DNA from: Defluviitaleaceae bacterium
Lineage (GTDB): Bacteria; Bacillota_I; Bacilli_A; MOL361; Turicibacteraceae
Assembly (NCBI GenBank): GCA_009778135.1
Contig: WRKJ01000108.1
Location: forward strand, 1-64,000
Direction: 5' to 3'
DNA: 64,000 bases
The stretch's first letter is position 1, and each line of letters opens with the position of its first letter. The notes under the pieces were generated by a model. It made no database searches. It saw nothing but the letters and a program-made list of their open reading frames with translations, and was not told the origin of the DNA. The position numbers and the translations under genes were made by a program. This document shows positions 28,359 through 37,129 of this stretch, piece after piece.

Positions 28359-28829
28359 ATGTCTACAAAAAAAACAGATGAAAATTTAATCGCACAGAAT
28401 AAAAAAGCAAGGCATGATTATTTTGTTGAAGACACCTATGAAGCAGGGCTGGTGTTAACAGGAACAGAAATCAAATCGGTTCGCAGTCGAGGTGTCCAAA
28501 TTGTAGATGCCTTCGTTCGAATAAAAGCGGGTGAAGCCTTTGTCCATCACATGCATATCGCTGAATTCAAAGGTGGAAATCGCTTCAATCATGTGCCTGA
28601 TCGAACGAGAAAACTGCTGCTTCATAAAAAAGAACTTTCAAAATTAACAGGCATTCAACAACAAACAGGTTATTCGCTTATTCCCCTTAAAGTTTATTTA
28701 AAAGGCGGATATGCAAAACTCCTCATAGGCGTTTGTAAAGGGAAGAAAAATTACGACAAACGCCAAGCATTAAAAGAAAAAGATGCCAAGCGTGACATTG
28801 AAAAAGCATTGAAAGCGAAATTACGCTAA
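28359..28829 (+). CDS. smpB: SsrA-binding protein SmpB
   Basis: 156 aa. It binds tmRNA and delivers it to stalled ribosomes. Typical blocks: [27 protein letters not shown] (split), [13 protein letters not shown], and the basic C-terminal tail [25 protein letters not shown]. It begins 6 nt after rnr with AGGTGA as the ribosome binding site, so the two are cotranscribed. No tmRNA gene is visible downstream. Confidence 0.96.
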   Translation: MSTKKTDENLIAQNKKARHDYFVEDTYEAGLVLTGTEIKSVRSRGVQIVDAFVRIKAGEAFVHHMHIAEFKGGNRFNHVPDRTRKLLLHKKELSKLTGIQQQTGYSLIPLKVYLKGGYAKLLIGVCKGKKNYDKRQALKEKDAKRDIEKALKAKLR

Positions 28830-28834
28830 GTGTT

Positions 28835-28861
28835 AAGTTTTTAGATCGAGCCTAAAAACTT
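28835..28861. repeat. Inverted repeat after smpB
   Basis: AAGTTTTTAG (28835-28844) and CTAAAAACTT (28852-28861), perfect 10-bp arms with a 7-nt loop. No T-run follows; it may stabilise the rnr-smpB mRNA end or act as a weak terminator. Confidence 0.5.
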
Positions 28862-28951
28862 GAGTGAACCCATATGAAAATGATGGATAATTTTCTCATC
28901 TTTTGTCGACAATATAGATAATTAAAAATTGTCACTTATTGGAGGATATGT

Positions 28952-29500
28952 ATGAAAAAAATAGGCATTATTTTCATCTGTTTGGTCATCGTTTTTATGT
29001 TACTAGGGTTCAAATCAATGAAAGATAAATTAGAGGAAATGAAGCAACCCGAGCATGAAAAAATTGAAGATGCCCGTGGTATTTTAGATCAAATTCTTGA
29101 ACATATTGCGAAAATGGATTCGGAACTTTCCTTTGAAGATAAAGAAATGCTGGACGCTGAATTAGGCGTTCCACGCTTTGATATTCTCCCTTTTTCTGAA
29201 ATCAAGCATTTTGATCAAAAGGATGTTATCGACGGCTACATCGTACGTCCTGTTGTAGAGGTTGACAATCCGAGATTACTTGTCGTTTTAGAAGCTGTTG
29301 ATAAAGAAGCCAGTGTCAAGGTCAAGCAAGCCATGGCTAAGCTAAAATCTGATCAATGGACGGCATTTAAAGATCATGGTATTTGGACGAAGTATTTGGT
29401 TAACGGGAATCAGACAGTTAGACAAGGCAATTTTTTGATTTATGTGACATGGGAAAAAGCCGAAGACATCGTTAAAGTTTTTGAACGTCACGTCCGGTAA
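28952..29500 (+). CDS. Membrane-anchored protein, possibly DUF4358
   Basis: 182 aa. N-terminal hydrophobic helix (3-20) without a lipobox, then a charged helical stretch and a small alpha/beta domain (about 75-180). The last part (KQAMAKLKSDQWTAF through GNFLIYVTWEKAEDIVKVF) resembles the end of DUF4358 proteins of Bacillota. Function unknown. GGAGG precedes the ATG. It is followed after 24 nt by queG in the same direction, so they may be cotranscribed. Confidence 0.6.
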   Translation: MKKIGIIFICLVIVFMLLGFKSMKDKLEEMKQPEHEKIEDARGILDQILEHIAKMDSELSFEDKEMLDAELGVPRFDILPFSEIKHFDQKDVIDGYIVRPVVEVDNPRLLVVLEAVDKEASVKVKQAMAKLKSDQWTAFKDHGIWTKYLVNGNQTVRQGNFLIYVTWEKAEDIVKVFERHVR

Positions 29501-29524
29501 TGTTGTGTTGCACCAGGTGAAGGA

Positions 29525-30592
29525 GTGATCAAAATAAATGACGCATTAAAGCAATGGACGATCCATCAAGCACATGAGATTGGTATTGATAAAATCGGCT
29601 TTACCCATGCGGGCAATTTTGAGTCGCTACGCCAGCAAATGACGCGCCAAAAAGAACGCGGTTTTACGTCTGGTTTCGAACATGATAATTTGGATGAACG
29701 CCTCGATCCGACACTTATTTTTGATGAACCCAAATCAATTATTTCTATTGCCCTTGCCTATCCCAATCGGATTTTAAATCCCGGAGATCCGAAGCCAGAT
29801 GGAAAAGTTCGAGGCGCTTTTTCAACAGCCAGTTGGGGACTCGATTATCATCACATCCTCAATCAAAAAATGGCTGAACTCATTGAGCGACTTAAAGAAA
29901 AAGCAGGTCATCAACTGCGCTTTAAACCGATGGTCGACACAGGCGCATTGGTCGATGTTGCGGTTGCACAGCGCGCAGGTTTAGGTTTTATTGGGAAAAA
30001 CGGCTTGCTTATTACACCTGAATTTGGCAGTTTTGTTTATCTCGGTGAAATCATTACCAACATCGAATTTACACCTGATGCGCCTTTTATTGGTGACTGT
30101 GGTGAATGTAGGGCATGTATTAAAGCTTGTCCACCTAAAGCTTTGTTTGGTGACGGTACGATGAATGCTAAAAAATGCCTGAGTTATCAAACACAGGCTA
30201 AAGAAATGATCCCACTTGAAGATCGAAAAAAAATCCGGAATATGATTTATGGTTGTGACATTTGCCAAACTGTCTGTCCTTACAACAAAGGCATTGATTT
30301 TCACAACCATCCGGAAATGGAGCCTGATTATGAAGCCGTCATGCCTGTGCTTGAAGATTTGCTACAAATGAGTAATCAAGTATTCAAAGAACGTTTTGGT
30401 CATATGGCAGGCTCATGGCGAGGCAAAAAAGTGTTACAACGAAATGCCATTATTGCTTTAGCCAATAAAAAAAGCGACCGGAGTTTACCTTTGTTACAAG
30501 CGTTGGTTGACAAAGACCCGCGTCCTGATATCCGTGAAATTGCGCAATGGGCCATCAATGAATTAAATAGGCAAACGAAACGTGATAACTAA
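29525..30592 (+). CDS. queG: Epoxyqueuosine reductase QueG
   Basis: 355 aa. Final step of queuosine synthesis on tRNA: reduction of epoxyqueuosine, cobalamin-dependent. Two [4Fe-4S] motifs are visible: CGECRACIKACP and, split by a loop, CDICQTVCPYN. A C-terminal HEAT-like repeat (AIIALANKKSDRSLPLLQALV) is as in Gram-positive QueG. The GTG start at 29525 is preceded by AGGTGAAGGA. Confidence 0.93.
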   Translation: MIKINDALKQWTIHQAHEIGIDKIGFTHAGNFESLRQQMTRQKERGFTSGFEHDNLDERLDPTLIFDEPKSIISIALAYPNRILNPGDPKPDGKVRGAFSTASWGLDYHHILNQKMAELIERLKEKAGHQLRFKPMVDTGALVDVAVAQRAGLGFIGKNGLLITPEFGSFVYLGEIITNIEFTPDAPFIGDCGECRACIKACPPKALFGDGTMNAKKCLSYQTQAKEMIPLEDRKKIRNMIYGCDICQTVCPYNKGIDFHNHPEMEPDYEAVMPVLEDLLQMSNQVFKERFGHMAGSWRGKKVLQRNAIIALANKKSDRSLPLLQALVDKDPRPDIREIAQWAINELNRQTKRDN

Positions 30593-30625
30593 GCCGACTA
30601 CACCTGCGAGTAGTCGGCTTTTTTT
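30592..30625 (+). terminator. Terminator of queG
   Basis: AGCCGACTA (30592-30600) paired with TAGTCGGCT (30611-30619), then TTTTTT. Confidence 0.9.
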
Positions 30626-30630
30626 CAAAA

Positions 30631-30707
30631 TATCTTGAAATCGAGATAAAACCCTTGACAAAAGAAAGCAAATCATATATCATACTCATTATCTTGAAGT
30701 CGAGATA
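30631..30707 (+). promoter_or_regulatory. MarR-type promoter flanked by two operators
   Basis: TTGACA (30655-30660), 17-nt spacer, TATCAT (30678-30683). Box 1 TATCTTGAAATCGAGATA (30631-30648) ends 6 nt before the -35. Box 2 TATCTTGAAGTCGAGATA (30690-30707) starts 6 nt after the -10. Both are dyads of TATCT...AGATA, close to the MhqR box known from Bacillus and Staphylococcus. Confidence 0.85.
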
Positions 30708-30721
30708 ATTGGAGGTATCAT

Positions 30722-31177
30722 ATGAATGACCAAGAATTGGCATTAAAATTACTCATTGTTTTATCAAAGTCCTGTGCATCAGTTGCAAAAGTAGCAGAAA
30801 CAGACATTAAGCGATACGGGTTAAACATCACAGAATTCGCGGTGCTAGAATTACTCTATCACAAAGGGGATATTCCGATTCAAAAGTTGGCAAGCAAAAT
30901 GATCTTAGCCAGTGGCAGCATGACTTATGTGGTGGATAAGCTCCTCTCAAAAGGATTCATTACAAAAGAAACTTGCGAAAAAGATCGACGCGTTACCTAC
31001 GCTTGTATTTCTCCTAGAGGGAAAGAAAAAATCGCAACTGTTTTCCCGTCTCACCAACTAGCCATTGCTGAACTGTTTACTCATTTAACCGCTAGTCAAA
31101 AGGAAGCACTCATTGACACATTAAAAATCATCGGTCAAACTGCTCAAGACATCTTTCAAGATAAAAAGGATGCGTAG
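30722..31177 (+). CDS. MarR-family regulator, MhqR-like
   Basis: 151-aa winged helix-turn-helix protein. The block GLNITEFAVLELLYHKGDIPIQKLASKMILASGSMTYVVDKLLSKGFI spans the DNA-binding core (about 34-80), and EKDRRVTYACISPRGK is the wing. These resemble MhqR, which senses quinones through a Cys in related species; Cys residues are present at about 16 and 87. It is probably autoregulated through the two boxes around its promoter. No azoreductase or dioxygenase genes lie next to it, so its targets are elsewhere. Confidence 0.85.
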   Translation: MNDQELALKLLIVLSKSCASVAKVAETDIKRYGLNITEFAVLELLYHKGDIPIQKLASKMILASGSMTYVVDKLLSKGFITKETCEKDRRVTYACISPRGKEKIATVFPSHQLAIAELFTHLTASQKEALIDTLKIIGQTAQDIFQDKKDA

Positions 31178-31246
31178 CGATGAAACGTTGCTTTTGATAT
31201 TCAATTAACTCAGACAAATTTAATCTGTCTAATTCTGATCGGATAT

Positions 31247-31254
31247 GATATAAT
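31247..31254 (+). promoter_or_regulatory. Extended -10 promoter of rlmD
   Basis: TGATATAAT, an extended -10, about 35 nt before the start. The -35 region is weak. Confidence 0.5.
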
Positions 31255-31288
31255 GGTCATATAACATGTTAAAGAAGGAATGGATACA

Positions 31289-32665
31289 ATGATAATAAGT
31301 CCGTTAAAAATTGATGATGAGTTTTTGGTCACCATTAAACGCATCGGGATAAATGGTGAAGGAATTGGTTATTACAAACGACAAGCCGTTTTTATTCCAG
31401 GTGCCCTCGTCGATGAAGAAGTCGTCGCAAAGTGTACGAAAGTAGCAAAAAATTATGCCGAAGCGCAATTGATTCGCGTGAAGAAAAAGTCGTCACATCG
31501 GGTGAAACCTGCCTGTGAGCTATACGGCAAATGTGGTGGCTGCCAACTGCAACATATGTCTTATGAAGAACAACTTGCTGTCAAGCGAAGCATACTTATT
31601 CATGCAGTTGAACGCTACGCCAACATGCCACTTCCAGTCCTTGAAAAGATCACCTTCCCAACCTTCGGGATGAAAAATCCGTACAACTATCGAAATAAAG
31701 CCAGTATGCCTGTCTCTCAAGATGATGAGGGGTTATTGGTGGGATTATTTGAACTCAACTCGCGTCGTTTAATTCCAGTTGAAAATTGTCCCATTCATTA
31801 CGACGGTGTCAACCATGTCATCCGTCATGCGGTGGATTTACTTGATGATTTCAGAGTTTATCCTTATAATGCCAAATCAAAAAAAGGAACGGTTCGTCAT
31901 CTCGTTGTCCGCCAGTCGAAAACGTCGAAAGAAGTTCAAGTGACTTTTGTGATGGCCAATGATTCATTTCCAAAGATGGATGCTTTAGCTCGTGAGTTGA
32001 TGCAAGCTTGTAAAGATGTCAAAAGTGTCTTCATGTCGATCAACGCCAGTGATGACCATGAAATCTTTGGTCAAACAGCTAAACTGATTCGAGGAAAGGA
32101 AACCATCAGTGACAACTTAGGCCCTTTAAAGTTCAATTTATCAGCCAAGTCATTTTATCAGCTTAATTCTGAACAAACGCATGTCCTTTATCAAGAAGTG
32201 AAAAAAGCTGCCAAAGTGACGAAAAACGAAAGTGTCATTGACGCTTATTGCGGGGTCGGAACCATTGGACAATTCCTTGCACCTGCTGCTTATGAAGTAC
32301 GCGGTGTGGATACCAATGAAGACGCCATTGAAGATGCGCGTAAAAATGCAAAATTAAACAACTTAGACAATGTTTCTTACGACGTTGGAGATGCAGGTGT
32401 CATTGTTCCAAAATGGATTAAATCTGGATTTAAACCACATGTAATGATTGTCGATCCGCCTCGCTCAGGGCTTGATACGAAGATGATTCAATTAATTTTA
32501 AATGTACGTCCCAAAACGTTAATTTATGTCTCATGTAACCCTTCGACCCTTGCTAAAACCTTGAGCAAGCTGCGCGGTCAATATAAAATTGATTACATGC
32601 AACCTGTTGACATGTTTCCACAAACAGCCAATGTAGAAGCGGTTGTACGCTTGATTCGAAAATAA
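31289..32665 (+). CDS. rlmD: 23S rRNA (uracil-5-)-methyltransferase, RlmD/RlmCD type
   Basis: 458 aa from the ATG at 31289 (AAGGA 9 nt upstream). SAM-dependent methylation of 23S rRNA uridines. N-terminal TRAM domain (about 6-62), iron-sulfur cysteines (CELYGKCGGCQLQHM), the Rossmann core with DAYCGVGTIG, the DPPRSGLD motif, and the catalytic Cys in YVSCNPSTLAKTL. In Gram-positives one such enzyme often modifies two sites, so the precise target is uncertain. Confidence 0.88.
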   Translation: MIISPLKIDDEFLVTIKRIGINGEGIGYYKRQAVFIPGALVDEEVVAKCTKVAKNYAEAQLIRVKKKSSHRVKPACELYGKCGGCQLQHMSYEEQLAVKRSILIHAVERYANMPLPVLEKITFPTFGMKNPYNYRNKASMPVSQDDEGLLVGLFELNSRRLIPVENCPIHYDGVNHVIRHAVDLLDDFRVYPYNAKSKKGTVRHLVVRQSKTSKEVQVTFVMANDSFPKMDALARELMQACKDVKSVFMSINASDDHEIFGQTAKLIRGKETISDNLGPLKFNLSAKSFYQLNSEQTHVLYQEVKKAAKVTKNESVIDAYCGVGTIGQFLAPAAYEVRGVDTNEDAIEDARKNAKLNNLDNVSYDVGDAGVIVPKWIKSGFKPHVMIVDPPRSGLDTKMIQLILNVRPKTLIYVSCNPSTLAKTLSKLRGQYKIDYMQPVDMFPQTANVEAVVRLIRK

Positions 32666-32670
32666 GATGC

Positions 32671-32719
32671 AAAAAGGAAATGATCGTGTTCAACTGCCAA
32701 ACGCCGTCATTTCCTTTTT
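32671..32719. terminator. Bidirectional terminator rlmD / xylB
   Basis: 13-bp perfect stem AAAAAGGAAATGA (32671-32683) and TCATTTCCTTTTT (32707-32719) between the two convergent genes. Confidence 0.9.
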
Positions 32720-32741
32720 TAATGCTCAATGATGCTCATTA

Positions 32742-34274
32742 TTACCTTAATGGATGTAACTGTTCGTTCAATTCTTTGGTTTGGTCATAAACTTGTGTAT
32801 AAACATGGTAAGCTTCTTCATAGACAGCCACATTTTCAGGAATCGGTGTAAATTCTTTTTCATAACCGATGAAAGCATCTGTACACGCTTCAAATGAGTC
32901 GAACCATTCACATCCCATAGCAGCAATAATCGCTGATCCCAAAGCTGGCCCTTGCTCAGATGTCAACTTAACGATTGTTGTATTAAAAATATCAGCTTGC
33001 ATTTGGAGCCAGTCCTCATTTTTCGCACCGCCACCGATAGAAATGATTTTGTTGATTTCTTTTTTTCCAACCGTTCGTAAAATTTCTAACGAATCACGGA
33101 GTGAGAACGTAATCCCTTCCATTACCGAGCGGGCAAAATGATCAAAGGTATGGGTCGCTGACATCCCAATAAATGAGCCTCGAATAAGTGGATCAACATG
33201 AGGTGTACGCTCACCTGCAATATATGGCGTAAAAATAAGACCATTTGAACCAGGCTTAATTATTCCAACATTTGCCAACATATCCGCGAATGATTGATCA
33301 GCTGCAAATGTTGACTTAAACCAGTTCATAGCATTACCAGCAGCAAGTGTCACACCCATGACATAATAAGCACCCGGTACCGAGTGGCTATGGTACTGCA
33401 AAGCACCTTTGTAATCCTGATCACCAGTGGCTTCAAATGCCGAGAAAACACCAGAAGTCCCAATTGAACAAACACCGATACCATCTGCAATATTACCTGC
33501 CCCTAAAGCACCGGCTGCATTATCTGCCCCACCAGCGAACACTTTTGTTTCAGTTGATAAGCCTGTTGTTGCTGCAATTTCTGGTAAAATCGTTCCCACT
33601 TGATCAATTGATTGAACCAGTGGCGGACATAAATCAAAATTGATGTCTAGCTTCTCACAAACAGACTGACTCCAAGAAGCAGATGCCATATCAAACAACA
33701 ACGTTCCTGAAGCATCTGATACTTCCATGGCAATTGCCCCTGTTAAACGATAGCTTAAATAATCTTTTGGCAATAAGAATTTAACAGCTTTTGCAAAAAC
33801 TTCGGGTTCATTTTCCTTCACCCATAAAATTTTTGGTAAGGTAAACCCTTCTAAGGCTTTGTTTTTTAATGAATCGTATAATTCATCACCTAAAGCTGCT
33901 TCAATTTGACGACATTGCGCAGTTGTCCGCACATCATTCCATAAAATGGCTGGACGGAGTGGTGTGCCTTTTTCGTCAATTAACACCAAGCCATGCATTT
34001 GTCCTGAAAAGCTTAATCCTTCAATATCAGTCGCATCAACAATGCCTGAGTCCATGATTTCTTTAATCGACTGAAGGGTCCCTGTTACCCAATCCTCAGC
34101 ATTTTGCTCACTGAACCCAGGAGCTGGATGAGACAAGGGATATTCCCTCGTCGCTTCCCCTTTAATCTCGCCTTTTTGGTTCACTAAAATAACCTTAACG
34201 GCACTTGTGCCTAGGTCTACGCCTAATACATATTTCATGTGACTTGAAACATAGGCTTTAAATTTCTTGATCAC
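32742..34274 (-). CDS. xylB: Xylulokinase
   Basis: 510 aa, FGGY family; phosphorylates D-xylulose. Seen: LGVDLGTSAVKVILVNQKG (phosphate 1 motif), EGLSFSGQMHGLV with the substrate Met-His-Gly, ILWNDVRTTAQC, and the FGGY signature zone IAGERTPHVDPLIRGSFIG plus the second ATP motif SIGGGAKNEDWLQ. The open frame begins with GTG at 34274, 14 nt after GGAGG. The family usually begins at the MKYVLG methionine (34238), which lacks a nearby ribosome binding site, so the start is uncertain. Cotranscribed with xylA across an intergenic hairpin. Confidence 0.95.
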   Translation of the reverse strand: MIKKFKAYVSSHMKYVLGVDLGTSAVKVILVNQKGEIKGEATREYPLSHPAPGFSEQNAEDWVTGTLQSIKEIMDSGIVDATDIEGLSFSGQMHGLVLIDEKGTPLRPAILWNDVRTTAQCRQIEAALGDELYDSLKNKALEGFTLPKILWVKENEPEVFAKAVKFLLPKDYLSYRLTGAIAMEVSDASGTLLFDMASASWSQSVCEKLDINFDLCPPLVQSIDQVGTILPEIAATTGLSTETKVFAGGADNAAGALGAGNIADGIGVCSIGTSGVFSAFEATGDQDYKGALQYHSHSVPGAYYVMGVTLAAGNAMNWFKSTFAADQSFADMLANVGIIKPGSNGLIFTPYIAGERTPHVDPLIRGSFIGMSATHTFDHFARSVMEGITFSLRDSLEILRTVGKKEINKIISIGGGAKNEDWLQMQADIFNTTIVKLTSEQGPALGSAIIAAMGCEWFDSFEACTDAFIGYEKEFTPIPENVAVYEEAYHVYTQVYDQTKELNEQLHPLR

Positions 34275-34325
34275 CTATGTTCCACTCACCTCCTTTTATT
34301 CGTTTTATATTAAAAACTAACAAAA

Positions 34326-34350
34326 GACACCCGCATCAAATGCGGATGCC
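34326..34350 (-). terminator. Attenuating terminator between xylA and xylB
   Basis: 11-bp stem with two G-U pairs (34340-34350 with 34326-34336) followed by TTTTGTT on the minus strand, just after the xylA stop. It may lower xylB expression relative to xylA. Confidence 0.65.
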
Positions 34351-34366
34351 TGTCACATCTTAATGA

Positions 34367-35692
34367 TTAAAAGATATACTCATTTAATTGAGCTTTCACA
34401 TATTCTAAGCGGTCAGAGATCACTTTGATTTGCTCATCTTTTTTAGCAATTGCATATTCAGAAAGTGATGCCAATGTCGCAGTTCCATCTAGTACTGATT
34501 TACCGACTTCAGTGTTATAGAATGTATCGTAACGCTCGGTTACAATGTTGTCAAAGAATTTGTCATTAATTAATCTTTCAGTTGTTTTTAACGCACGTGC
34601 CCAAGTGTCCATTCCAGCGATATGAGCTAAGAATAAATCATTTAAATCGGTTGAAGAACGACGCACTTTAGAGTCGAAGTTAACGCCACCTGAACCGAGT
34701 CCTCCAGCTTTCACAATTTCATATACGGCAAGTGTAGAAGCTGCTAAATCAGTTGGGAATTCATCCGTATCCCATCCTAATAATAAATCACCTTGGTTCG
34801 CATCAATTGATCCGAGTAGTCCTGCTGCTGCTGCAACACGGATTTCATGATCAAAGGTGTGCATGGCGAGTGTTGCATGGTTGGCTTCTAAGTTTAGTTT
34901 GAAATGCTCATCAAGCCCATAAGATTTTAAGAAAGCAATGGTTGTCGCTGAATCAAAGTCGTATTGATGTTTGGTTGGCTCTTTTGGTTTTGGTTCAATT
35001 AAGAATTGTCCTGTATAGCCGATTTCTTTGGCGTAGTTGACAGCCATCCAGTAAAACTTCGCTTGGTTATCTTGCTCTAATTTATAGTCTGTGATTTGGA
35101 GGTATTCGTACCCTTCACGTCCACCCCAGAACACATAGTTTTCTGCGCCTAATTTCTTCGCAATGTCCAATCCTTTTTTAACTTGTGCAGCTGCATGTGC
35201 ATACGTTTCAGCATTTGGAGATGTTGCTGCACCATTAACGAAGCGTGGATGAGAAAATGCATTCGATGTATTCCATAACAATTTAATCCCTGTACGTTCC
35301 ATTTCAGCTTTAAATATGTCCGTGATTTCATCAAGGTTCGCATGGTATTCTTCTAGTGAAGTGCCTTCTGGTGCCACGTCTAAATCGTGGAATGCGAAGA
35401 ATGGGACACCTAATTTTTCTAAAAATTCGAAGTTTGCATACGCTTTTTGACGCGCTTCTTCCAGTGGATCAGTCGATTCCCAAGGACGTGTCATTGTTTT
35501 CATACCAAATGGATCTTGACCTTTTGCACCATCTGATGCAAAGGTGTGCCAGTAAGCAACAGCAAAGCGCATGTGATCTTCCATTGTTTTACCGAGCACG
35601 ATTTCTTCTGGGTTGTAATGTTTGAAAGCGAAAGGATTTTTTGACCCTTTACCTTCATATTTGATTTTAGCTACATCTGGGAAATAACTCAT
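34367..35692 (-). CDS. xylA: Xylose isomerase
   Basis: 441 aa, the class II length. Converts D-xylose to D-xylulose with two divalent metals. Seen: [13 protein letters not shown] with the ring-opening His102 and Asp105, [24 protein letters not shown] with the metal Glu and the catalytic Lys, [17 protein letters not shown], and [23 protein letters not shown] precedes the ATG. It is the first gene after an XylR-type operator and promoter. Confidence 0.97.
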   Translation of the reverse strand: MSYFPDVAKIKYEGKGSKNPFAFKHYNPEEIVLGKTMEDHMRFAVAYWHTFASDGAKGQDPFGMKTMTRPWESTDPLEEARQKAYANFEFLEKLGVPFFAFHDLDVAPEGTSLEEYHANLDEITDIFKAEMERTGIKLLWNTSNAFSHPRFVNGAATSPNAETYAHAAAQVKKGLDIAKKLGAENYVFWGGREGYEYLQITDYKLEQDNQAKFYWMAVNYAKEIGYTGQFLIEPKPKEPTKHQYDFDSATTIAFLKSYGLDEHFKLNLEANHATLAMHTFDHEIRVAAAAGLLGSIDANQGDLLLGWDTDEFPTDLAASTLAVYEIVKAGGLGSGGVNFDSKVRRSSTDLNDLFLAHIAGMDTWARALKTTERLINDKFFDNIVTERYDTFYNTEVGKSVLDGTATLASLSEYAIAKKDEQIKVISDRLEYVKAQLNEYIF

Positions 35693-35759
35693 TTTTATTT
35701 TGCCTCCAATAATTTTAATCTGAAAGTTGTTTTAAACGATTTTGACATCGCCATGCTTT

Positions 35760-35803
35760 ATTTTACCACACTGCATAGACTTTGTCTAGCATGCTAACAA
35801 AGT
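35760..35803 (-). promoter_or_regulatory. xylA promoter with XylR-type operator
   Basis: Operator ACTTTGT-N11-ACAAAGT (35779-35803). In the direction of transcription the right half-site contains the -35 TAGACA (35783-35788). Spacer 17 nt, then TAAAAT (35760-35765). Binding would block RNA polymerase. Confidence 0.9.
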
Positions 35804-35815
35804 TTTCGGCATTAT

Positions 35816-36931
35816 TTATTTTGTTTTTAATTGTGCCAGTAAATCCGCATCTAAACCAATGACATCAGCGAATGCATCGACATCGCCGCCTTTGTCTTTC
35901 AAGAGCTTAGCGGCACTTAATTTCTCTTCGTCGGTTACATAAGGTTCCATCACTGTGATGGTGCCATCTTCAGCAATTTCAAGTTCAGTAAACTTCATCC
36001 CGCGCAATTGTGTATGACCGCCAGAAAGGGTACTGTCATGATAGAATAAGTACCACTTGTCGTGAAAGTTGACAATAGATTGATGTGTCGTCCACCCAAC
36101 AACGGGTTCTAAAATTCGACCTTTGTAAGTAAAAGGTCCATAAGGATTTGTTGCTTCAGCGTAGCAAAGGAAATGGGTATCACCTGTTGAGTAAGATAAG
36201 TAGTACTTGCCATTAAATTTATGAATCCAAGGTGCTTCAAAGAATCTTCTATCTGTGTCACCAGCTTTAATTGGATCTCCGTTCTCGTCAAGAATATCCA
36301 CGTAACGTGGTTCATGCTTCAGGCTCACCATGTCATCATTAAGTTCAGCAACCCATGGTCTTAAAGCAGGCGCGTCGCCTTGTGGTCCGTCAACACCAGG
36401 TTGATTATCTGGTGGTCCTTGAACAAACTGGCCTGTTTGCCATTTTTCTAATTGACCACCCCAAAGTCCACCGACATACAGGTATGCACGGTCATCTTCA
36501 TCAACAAAGACAGCAGGGTCGATACTGAAGCTTCCTTCAATGTAGTGAGGTTCTGGTGTAAAAGGTCCTTCTGGACGATCGCTTACTGCTGCACCAATAC
36601 GGAAGATGCCATCGTGATCTTTCGCTGGGAAGTAAAAATAATACTTGCCATTTTTGGTCGCTGCATCAGGTGCCCACATTTGCTCTTTTGCCCAAGGCAC
36701 ATTTTTAATATGTAAGGCTTGACCATGATCCACACAGGGTGCATCGATGTCATCCATTGAGAAAACGTGATAATCTTCCATCCAGAAATGGTTACCACTG
36801 CCATCATCTGGATTTTCGTTTCCTAAGTCGTGAGAAGGATAAATATAAAGCTTTCCTTCAAAGACATGTGCAGATGGGTCAGCCGTATATAAATGGTCGA
36901 CCAAAGGTGTATTAAATGCTGATTTTTTCAT
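35816..36931 (-). CDS. GH43 beta-xylosidase / alpha-L-arabinofuranosidase
   Basis: 371-aa five-bladed beta-propeller enzyme without a signal peptide, so cytoplasmic. The GH43 triad is visible: base Asp in YTADPSAHVFEG, Asp in SFSIDPAVFVDE, and acid Glu in FFEAPWIHKF. It probably removes xylosyl or arabinofuranosyl units from imported oligosaccharides. The family cannot tell the two activities apart. It has its own XylR-type promoter and lies just upstream of xylA. Confidence 0.9.
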   Translation of the reverse strand: MKKSAFNTPLVDHLYTADPSAHVFEGKLYIYPSHDLGNENPDDGSGNHFWMEDYHVFSMDDIDAPCVDHGQALHIKNVPWAKEQMWAPDAATKNGKYYFYFPAKDHDGIFRIGAAVSDRPEGPFTPEPHYIEGSFSIDPAVFVDEDDRAYLYVGGLWGGQLEKWQTGQFVQGPPDNQPGVDGPQGDAPALRPWVAELNDDMVSLKHEPRYVDILDENGDPIKAGDTDRRFFEAPWIHKFNGKYYLSYSTGDTHFLCYAEATNPYGPFTYKGRILEPVVGWTTHQSIVNFHDKWYLFYHDSTLSGGHTQLRGMKFTELEIAEDGTITVMEPYVTDEEKLSAAKLLKDKGGDVDAFADVIGLDADLLAQLKTK

Positions 36932-36989
36932 TCGGTTGAAACCTCCAAATTCATGTATTTCGCAAATGTCTATTTTGCCATATAAGAGT

Positions 36990-37033
36990 AGTTTAACACA
37001 CTTTCAAAACTTTGTCTATACAATTAACAAAGT
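36990..37033 (-). promoter_or_regulatory. GH43 promoter with XylR-type operator
   Basis: Operator ACTTTGT-N11-ACAAAGT (37009-37033), with -35 TAGACA (37013-37018) inside it. Spacer 17 nt, then TAAACT (36990-36995). Confidence 0.9.
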
Positions 37034-37129
37034 TTAATCAAATAGCGATTAACCACCGGTTATCATTCATCATGGTGGGGTATTTTTGAATCAATGTCCC
37101 ATCGTTGTTCCTTTTTATGACAATGTCGG

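Noticed and set aside
28830-28951. Possible tmRNA (ssrA) gene after smpB
   Set aside because: The gap is far too short and has no tRNA-like ends or tag-peptide frame.
35736-35749. cre-like TAAACGATTT near the xylA promoter
   Set aside because: The core fits but both flanking dinucleotides differ from the TG...CA required by the consensus.
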